A stretch of 64,000 nt of DNA from Blastomussa wellsi (lineage: Eukaryota > Cnidaria > Anthozoa > Scleractinia > Plerogyridae). The translations under genes were made by a program, and so were the position numbers. Under the pieces are notes generated by a model, which saw nothing but the letters and a program-made list of their open reading frames with translations, ran no database searches and was not told the DNA's origin. Numbering within the stretch: position 1 is the stretch's first letter; the number at the start of each line of letters is the position of its first letter. Positions 59,035-64,000 of this stretch are shown in pieces. The DNA is taken from contig OX393565.1 in the NCBI GenBank assembly GCA_947652115.1, positions 18,069,690 to 18,133,689 of the forward strand. The letters run 5' to 3'.

Positions 59035-62000
59035 TCACTGAATCGGTAAACTTTGCACATTTAACAATGTCTTTGTAATGCTAGAATTGTGTCTAGGCCT
59101 GTAATAAAAACGCCTGAAGGTGGAGTCGGTTGACCAATCAGCAAGATCTAAGATATCCTGCAGAGAAGCACCCCTTTCAAAGGCAGCTGATGCAGATGCT
59201 CCTCGTACTGAGTGAGCTTTAAAAATACTCGTATCAATACCTGCCCGAGAGATTATATCCTTCAGCCACCTACTGAGGGAAGCACCTGAAATGGGCTTGT
59301 GGGGGCGAATGTACGATAATAAAAGCTTGTTGGCTTTTGATGGGTCCAAGGGACGGAATTCTGAAGTGCGATGTTCATACTCTTTAAGACACTTAACCAC
59401 GCAAAGGTTAGGATTTTCCTCAAAACCAGCGTGAAACGAAGTTTTGAGATCCTTGCCTGCTCGGGATTTTTTTGTTAAATCTGGGAGTGCAAAGGTCACT
59501 CCTTCAGGGATAAAGCGCCTATACCTAAGGTCATGAGAAACCACTTCAGATACCCTTTCCATTGCAGTAAGGGCGAGGAGAAAACCAAGCTTCTGGGATA
59601 AAACCTTAAGAGAGAGGGACTCGTTGACACCTAAACCATCAATAAAAGAAACAACGAGGCTGACATCCCAGGTACTAGAATACCGAGGTAAAGGCGGTCT
59701 AAGGTTGTAGGCTCCCTTTAACAGTTGGACTACTAAAGGGTGTTCCCCAACCCTAACTGAATCAATTTTAGGGTGAGTGCTAGAAATGGCAGACCGGTAA
59801 ACATTAAGAGTCCTATAAGCTCTCCCAAGATTAAATTCAGAAGTGAGGAACTCTAAAATAGACTCTACAGAAGCTTGAACTGAATTAAGTTTCCGTTCTC
59901 GACACCAGCTATCCCATCTTCGCCAAGCTGATGCATAGGCCTTGGATGTTCCATCCCTCCAGGCTGCGACAAGTAGGGTTTGAGCTGGCTGTGAAATGCC
60001 TGCTTCTGAATATGATTGGCGGATAGTAGCCAACCTGCTAGTTGAAGGTTCAACAGGGGATGGGCTTCCCCTTGTCGGGTCAGCAGGCCCTGGTAGTGAA
60101 GGAACAGAATGGGAGGTGCTACACACAACTCCAGAAGCAGAGGGTACCATGGCTGAGACTGCCAAACTGGTGCGACTAGAACAAGGTGTGACACATTCTG
60201 GTCTAGTAACTGTCGGAGGCAGCGGCCTACCAGAGCAAAGGGAGGGAATGCATATCCCCTCACTTTGCTCCAGTCCTGGGAAAACGCATCCACTGCCTCT
60301 GAATGAGGGTCTGGTCGCCAGCTGTAAAACCGTGGAAGTTGATTTGAGAGCCGAGAGGCAAACAGATCTACCTCCAAGGGACCCCAGGCCTGATTTAGCT
60401 CCACAAACAACAAGGGGTCCAGTTTCCAGTCGTGATGGTCTAAAAATACTCGAGATTCTCGGTCTGCTCGGATATTTAGTACCCCTGGTAAATACTGAGC
60501 CTCGATTAGGATATTGTGGTGAAGGCACCACTCCCATAGATCTAATGCCAGACGTGCCAGGACAGGGGATTTTGTGCCCCCCATCTTGTTTATGTAATGG
60601 GCGGCAGTCAAATTGTCCATTAACAAGCGGACTCGCATTTGAACTTTTCCTTTCACAAAAGTCTTGACAGCAAATGCCCCAGCCAGAAGTTCGAGACAAT
60701 TTATGTGAAGAGGGGATTCCCCTTGAGACCACTGGCCCCCTGTGGACACTCCGTTGCAAAATGCCCCCCAACCTTGTCGGGAGGCATCTGTCTCGATTAC
60801 TAAGTCTGGAGAACCCGAAACCAGAGCTTTTCCATTCCATGCTTCCAGGTTGTCCCGCCACCAAACCAACTCCTCTTTGGCCTGAGGGCAAAGGGGGGTA
60901 GCGGAGTCGTACGTTTGAGAATTTACTAAAGCCCTGTTTTTCTCGCTTTGCAAGTGGCGGAAGTGGAGGGGCCCTGGAAAGACAGCTTGAATGGTAGAAG
61001 TAAGGTGTCCCAGTAACTTGGCCAGTTGCCTCACTGTTACTAGTGGTGAGTCCAGTAAGGTCTGACACTCCTTTCTTACTTTTCTGATTTTGTCCCGAGG
61101 GAGTGCCAGTGACAGGGTGAGGGAGTCTACCACAAATCCTAGAAATTCCATCTTTGTTGAGGGGACTAGGACTGACTTCATATAGTTTATCATGAAGCCC
61201 AACCCTTGCAAAAGATCTAGGGCAGTCGAGGCATGTTGGAGGGCAATGTCCCGGGACTGAGCCATTATTAGCATGTCGTCCAAATAGACTATCAGTCTGA
61301 TGCCCAGTTGTCGTAACAGGCCCACTACAGGCTTCATAAGTTTTGTGAAGACTCTGGGAGCACTTGCGAGCCCGAAGGGCAGGCAGGCAAACTCGTACAT
61401 TGTTTCTTTCCAAACAAACCTCAGAAACTTTTGGTGGTTCTTCCATACTGGCACCGTAAAATAGGCATCCTTCAGGTCTATCTTGACCATAAAGTCGCCT
61501 TTTCTTAAAAGATCCCTCAGCATATGAATCCCCTCCATTTTGAAATGTTCGTAAGGGATGAACTGATTGAGAGGGCGGAGATTTACTACGGGCCTCTGGC
61601 CACCCCCTTTTTTGGGGACTAGAAAAATTGAACTCACAAACCCCTGATGTAACTCTCCCTGGGGGACCACATGGATAGCTTCTTTCTCTAGCATTTGCTG
61701 TATTTCCAGGTCTATAAGAGCCATATTCTCCTTTGTGTGAGGAATTGTTAGCGGAACAGAGAATTGGTGCGGGGTACTCAAGAAGTCCAGATGAAACCCC
61801 TGAACAGTTTCCAAGACCCAAGGATCTTTGCTTATAACAACCCAGTTGGAAATGCAATGTTTCAGGCGTCCCGCTAAGGGGAGGTGATTTACGAATAAAG
61901 GATTTAAATGTAACATCATACCTGGTGGTAAGTGAGAAGGCCTCTCTACTGGGTAGCTGGAGGGATTTGGTGCAGGGCTCCTCTCGCACCCCTGCCTCGG

Positions 62001-62328
62001 CCTCTGAATGAACCCCGAAACTGGCCGAAGTTGCTGGTATTCGGAAACCTTTGACTGGCACCACCCCAGCGGTTCCCTCGTCTCCTGAAGGGGGTGGTGC
62101 GGCCTCGAAAAAACTGAGCAGGTCGTGAATTTTGCCCCACAGAAGCAGCTGACAGTAAGGTCTTTGCTGTCTCTGATCTGGTCTTGATCCTTGCTTCAAA
62201 TCCTTCTCCAAACAAACTTTTGCCAGCTTGCGGAAACTCTTCAGCAGCAAGAGATGATAGAGTTCCCTTTGAATTGATTCTGTTAAGGACAGCCTTGCGT
62301 CGCTCCTTTGACAAAAGTGCAGAGGCAT
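59035..62328 (-). CDS. DIRS tyrosine recombinase frame
   Basis: A continuous frame of 1097 codons. Only the last ~350 residues (about 60078-59035) resemble a protein family, the tyrosine recombinase/integrase of DIRS elements. An N-terminal SAM-like region includes GTSKAYASAWRRWDSWC and YRTLNVYRSAISSTH. Catalytic residues are Arg925 (AMERVSEV), His1039 and Arg1042 (AHSVRGAS), Trp1065 (ADWS) and Tyr1075/1076 (FRRFYYR). It cuts and rejoins DNA to insert the circular intermediate. The first ~750 codons overlap the RT frame and the gag end in another frame and are probably not translated as such. The real start is likely near 60.1 kb or reached through an internal start or a spliced RNA. Confidence 0.85.
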   Translation of the reverse strand: MPLHFCQRSDARLSLTESIQRELYHLLLLKSFRKLAKVCLEKDLKQGSRPDQRQQRPYCQLLLWGKIHDLLSFFEAAPPPSGDEGTAGVVPVKGFRIPATSASFGVHSEAEAGVREEPCTKSLQLPSREAFSLTTRYDVTFKSFIRKSPPLSGTPETLHFQLGCYKQRSLGLGNCSGVSSGLLEYPAPILCSANNSSHKGEYGSYRPGNTANARERSYPCGPPGRVTSGVCEFNFSSPQKRGWPEARSKSPPSQSVHPLRTFQNGGDSYAEGSFKKRRLYGQDRPEGCLFYGASMEEPPKVSEVCLERNNVRVCLPALRARKCSQSLHKTYEACSGPVTTTGHQTDSLFGRHANNGSVPGHCPPTCLDCPRSFARVGLHDKLYEVSPSPLNKDGISRICGRLPHPVTGTPSGQNQKSKKGVSDLTGLTTSNSEATGQVTGTPYFYHSSCLSRAPPLPPLAKREKQGFSKFSNVRLRYPPLPSGQRGVGLVAGQPGSMEWKSSGFGFSRLSNRDRCLPTRLGGILQRSVHRGPVVSRGIPSSHKLSRTSGWGICCQDFCERKSSNASPLVNGQFDCRPLHKQDGGHKIPCPGTSGIRSMGVVPSPQYPNRGSVFTRGTKYPSRPRISSIFRPSRLETGPLVVCGAKSGLGSLGGRSVCLSALKSTSTVLQLATRPSFRGSGCVFPGLEQSEGICIPSLCSGRPLPPTVTRPECVTPCSSRTSLAVSAMVPSASGVVCSTSHSVPSLPGPADPTRGSPSPVEPSTSRLATIRQSYSEAGISQPAQTLLVAAWRDGTSKAYASAWRRWDSWCRERKLNSVQASVESILEFLTSEFNLGRAYRTLNVYRSAISSTHPKIDSVRVGEHPLVVQLLKGAYNLRPPLPRYSSTWDVSLVVSFIDGLGVNESLSLKVLSQKLGFLLALTAMERVSEVVSHDLRYRRFIPEGVTFALPDLTKKSRAGKDLKTSFHAGFEENPNLCVVKCLKEYEHRTSEFRPLDPSKANKLLLSYIRPHKPISGASLSRWLKDIISRAGIDTSIFKAHSVRGASASAAFERGASLQDILDLADWSTDSTFRRFYYRPRHNSSITKTLLNVQSLPIQ
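59865..61919 (-). CDS. DIRS reverse transcriptase / RNase H
   Basis: 684 residues. RT: FLVPKKGGGQRPVVNLRPLN (about 99-118), motif A VKIDLKDAYFTVPV (145-158), LPFGLASAPRVFTKLM, and the catalytic YLDD at 212-215. RNase H: Asp378 (IETDASRQGWGAF), Glu410 (NCLELLAGA), Asp435 (LLMDNLTA) and Asp486 (IRADRES). Residues about 516-562 (EVDLFASRLSNQLPRFYSW ... GYAFPPFAL) match the region compared with Dam-like adenine methyltransferases in DIRS elements; FPPF stands where NPPY would be, so methyl transfer is doubtful. The ATG is 26 bases after the gag stop in a different frame, and the frame is also open slightly upstream, so reinitiation or frameshifting is possible. Confidence 0.92.
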   Translation of the reverse strand: MMLHLNPLFVNHLPLAGRLKHCISNWVVISKDPWVLETVQGFHLDFLSTPHQFSVPLTIPHTKENMALIDLEIQQMLEKEAIHVVPQGELHQGFVSSIFLVPKKGGGQRPVVNLRPLNQFIPYEHFKMEGIHMLRDLLRKGDFMVKIDLKDAYFTVPVWKNHQKFLRFVWKETMYEFACLPFGLASAPRVFTKLMKPVVGLLRQLGIRLIVYLDDMLIMAQSRDIALQHASTALDLLQGLGFMINYMKSVLVPSTKMEFLGFVVDSLTLSLALPRDKIRKVRKECQTLLDSPLVTVRQLAKLLGHLTSTIQAVFPGPLHFRHLQSEKNRALVNSQTYDSATPLCPQAKEELVWWRDNLEAWNGKALVSGSPDLVIETDASRQGWGAFCNGVSTGGQWSQGESPLHINCLELLAGAFAVKTFVKGKVQMRVRLLMDNLTAAHYINKMGGTKSPVLARLALDLWEWCLHHNILIEAQYLPGVLNIRADRESRVFLDHHDWKLDPLLFVELNQAWGPLEVDLFASRLSNQLPRFYSWRPDPHSEAVDAFSQDWSKVRGYAFPPFALVGRCLRQLLDQNVSHLVLVAPVWQSQPWYPLLLELCVAPPILFLHYQGLLTRQGEAHPLLNLQLAGWLLSANHIQKQAFHSQLKPYLSQPGGMEHPRPMHQLGEDGIAGVENGNLIQFKLL

Positions 62329-63106
62329 TACCCACTAGACGTATAGCATTTGATGTGATTGCCCCAAGTTCCTTCACCTGTTCATAACTGAGGATCACGT
62401 TTTCACCTGGCTTAGTTTCAGCAAGGAAACCGTAAACATGCTCAAATAACATGGCTACCGGGCCCATGGTGTCTAACACACGGTCCTGCAAAAATTTATT
62501 GTCCTTGTCGACAGTTTTGACGCCAGGCAGGAGTGATGGAAGATAGTTATCCAAAGTGGGAGTGTACACACAATCAACATCTGGACGTGGATACTTTCTA
62601 GCAATTGCTTTTCTCTCAAAGGCAGACAAAGGCTTGTGTAATGTGCCTAAGAATGCCGATAACTGTTCACTTGCTTGCCAGCGAGCGCTATGGCAAAGTT
62701 CATCGTCTTCGTCATCCTCTCCCGCAGGATGAGAAGTGCCCGGGTTTGAACCATCGGGCTCTATTACAACTACTTCTTCAGAGTTGTTTTCTGCCCCTCT
62801 TGGCCTTTTAGTCGCCGGGGGATACGTAGCGGTGTCATTTTCATTTGCCGATTGAGCCTTGAGCGCTCCGGCAGAGTTCAAATTTACAACTGAGCTTGGA
62901 GCCTTGGGCGCTCCGTGGACACCATCTTCGTGTGGAGAAGTATTAAAAGCTTTCCGAAGCAAATTTAGTGCTTCGGGATCACTAAAAATCTGCTGAACGA
63001 GAGAGACAGGACTTGCATTACCTTCGCCTTCCTTCGGCTCAGCTCCTTGAAGTGAGATGGCTGTTTTATCCGAAGGATTGTCATCACCACGCGATGTAGC
63101 GGACAT
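61946..63106 (-). CDS. DIRS gag-like protein
   Basis: 386 residues. An acidic, low-complexity N-terminal third includes a basic cluster PATKRPRG (possible nuclear signal) and GEDDEDDELCHSARW. A conserved-looking middle has PRPDVDCVYTPTLDNYLPSL and DNKFLQDRVLDTMGPVAMLF. An Arg/Gly-rich C-terminus (FRGRTTPFRRRGNRWGG, RGSFRGRGRGARG) is likely nucleic-acid binding, and there is no CCHC knuckle. As the first frame after the 5' terminal repeat it is the structural protein of the element by position. The start at 63106 lies just inside the repeat-proximal sequence (AACAAGATGTCCGC). Confidence 0.85.
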   Translation of the reverse strand: MSATSRGDDNPSDKTAISLQGAEPKEGEGNASPVSLVQQIFSDPEALNLLRKAFNTSPHEDGVHGAPKAPSSVVNLNSAGALKAQSANENDTATYPPATKRPRGAENNSEEVVVIEPDGSNPGTSHPAGEDDEDDELCHSARWQASEQLSAFLGTLHKPLSAFERKAIARKYPRPDVDCVYTPTLDNYLPSLLPGVKTVDKDNKFLQDRVLDTMGPVAMLFEHVYGFLAETKPGENVILSYEQVKELGAITSNAIRLVGNASALLSKERRKAVLNRINSKGTLSSLAAEEFPQAGKSLFGEGFEARIKTRSETAKTLLSAASVGQNSRPAQFFRGRTTPFRRRGNRWGGASQRFPNTSNFGQFRGSFRGRGRGARGALHQIPPATQ

Positions 63107-63120
63107 CTTGTTCAGAGCGA

Positions 63121-63257
63121 AATAAAATGGCGATTTGGAGTGGAATGGCGCAGGGACTTATGGGGGTGTTGAAATTATGTTAATTATGTTAATTATTCAA
63201 GTTTGCTTTTAATGCGCTGTATTTCAGAGCGAAATAAAGTTGGTTACACATTGTTAT
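63121..63257. repeat. DIRS inverted terminal repeat, promoter-side (right) copy
   Basis: Starts AATAAAATGGCGATTTGGAG and ends ACACATTGTTAT, the inverse of 58610-58746. It precedes gag on the minus strand, so it should carry the element's promoter. Confidence 0.9.
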
Positions 63258-63283
63258 ATGAGGCGACTGTTCTGAAGTATAAT

Positions 63284-64000
63284 TCAATTCCGTCGGTGAT
63301 GAAAAAGAGCGCGCGCAGTGTTCGACTTGTACAAGCTAGCCGTACGCCTCAGATTTGCAAACGTTTTTTACACATCTCATTCAAAGACATGGCTATTGAC
63401 AAACTTTTGTACTGACAAGCTTGAACGTGAAACTGTTTCTGTAGCTAATTCACTTTAGAAACATTGAAAAGAAAGAAGAGTTTTAATACAAGCTTAAGGC
63501 CGATATATTTTCTTACCAGCTAACGTATTTGCGCGCGTGCAAGACAAAGTTTGTATCGTCACCGCGCAATGATGATACAGTTCCTTAACCAATCAGAATA
63601 ACGAACTAAACTGATGTTTCCTACGACGTGAGTAAACATCTCGGTACGAGATTACTCAGTGAGCACACTGAGCCAGGCAATGAAGAATCAGATGGCATTT
63701 TCCGTTGTTTGATCGACGTGCGTGTTGAATCTTCTTTTGCTGATCACAGCTACAACAAAATCCCCGAATTTGATCGGTTCATAGCACGCCAGATGCTATG
63801 ATATTAGGTGCACTTTTTAACGTGGGAAAACGCCCTTTTACCATGTGAAACTGCATTTAGCAGTGTGACCGACGATTCCCAAGGTAAATTTCCCGCGTTA
63901 AATATCCATGGATACGTCAAAAAGATCACACGAAGCGCCCATGACATTTAACGTGGTAAGTTGGAAGGGTGTTTTGATGCCCGAGGTAAAAGAGCCAATC
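63284..64000. other. Right flank without recognised gene
   Basis: A 70-codon frame (63203-63415) overlaps the DIRS end and has no known domain. Nothing else is supported. Confidence 0.4.

Larger units (their letters stand above)
58537..63283 (-). mobile_element. Complete DIRS1-like tyrosine-recombinase retrotransposon
   Basis: All DIRS1 hallmarks are present in 4747 bases. Inverted terminal repeats of 137 bases (58610-58746 and 63121-63257) read as identical. An internal complementary region (58900-59015) lies downstream of the coding part. Gag-like, RT/RNase H and tyrosine recombinase frames run on the minus strand without stops. The outer left end (58537-58617) and outer right end (63246-63283) are both exactly complementary to the internal region, joined at an AAT shared by the left end, the right end and the junction copy (ATT at 58979-58981). 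Elements of this type replicate through a circular intermediate inserted by the recombinase without target duplication. Identical repeats and open frames suggest a young, perhaps active copy. Confidence 0.92.

Noticed and set aside
59996..60901. Long plus-strand open frames (223 and 75 codons) opposite the DIRS genes
   Set aside because: They are antisense to the RT/RNase H and recombinase coding region and have no domain of their own.

Overview
This window looks like nuclear DNA of a cnidarian, most likely a stony coral. It is AT-rich and has spliced genes with GT..AG introns. It carries transmembrane collagen-like genes, a TMEM272-like gene, and many interspersed repeats of kinds typical of anthozoan genomes: DIRS, Penelope-like, BEL/Pao, CR1/L2-like and L1/Tx1-like LINEs, tRNA-derived SINEs and palindromic MITEs. 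Species cannot be fixed from sequence alone.

Host genes. (i) Positions 1-321, minus: first coding exon of a gene running off the left edge, with an NPxY motif in its N-terminal region. (ii) 13759-20678, plus: a four-exon gene for a 430-residue type II membrane protein with a collagen stalk. (iii) 29284-30489, plus: a three-exon gene for a 159-residue four-pass protein of the TMEM272 type. (iv) 45325-51092, plus: a four-exon paralog of (ii), 420 residues, with identical intron phases (1,0,0) and a matching C-terminal cysteine domain. A small possible secreted-protein gene lies at 43.06-43.75 kb on the minus strand, with weak support. A degenerate P2RX7_C-like gene fragment lies at 52.1-52.7 kb.

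Mobile DNA region by region. 2.3-5.1 kb: tRNA-Ser-derived SINE, a MITE, and a broken rve-type integrase gene interrupted by a repeat whose second copy is at 25.3 kb. 5.7-11.6 kb: LINE remnants, a Penelope-like element with another Penelope-like fragment inserted in opposite orientation, a well-formed hammerhead ribozyme motif at 7.87-7.92 kb, a 5'-truncated CR1/L2-like LINE and palindromes. 30.7-42.4 kb: TIR elements, a decayed L1/Tx1 LINE (minus), a BEL/Pao retrotransposon split by a Penelope-like fragment and by a SINE with target-site duplication, a LINE tail (minus), a Harbinger-like non-autonomous element and a 547-bp TIR element. 51.5-56.1 kb: a run of TIR/MITE elements and a Penelope GIY-YIG fragment.

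58.5-63.3 kb holds the most complete mobile element, a DIRS1-like tyrosine-recombinase retrotransposon on the minus strand. It has intact gag-like, RT/RNase H and YR reading frames, 137-bp inverted terminal repeats that read as identical, and an internal complementary region matching both outer ends. The three copies of the junction meet at an AAT trinucleotide. It looks recently inserted and may be able to move.

The two collagen-like genes, and possibly the left-edge exon, appear to be a local family of membrane receptors or adhesion proteins: cytoplasmic N-terminus (NPxY in two of the three), one membrane segment, coiled or stalk exon, N-glycosylated collagen rod, small cysteine domain.
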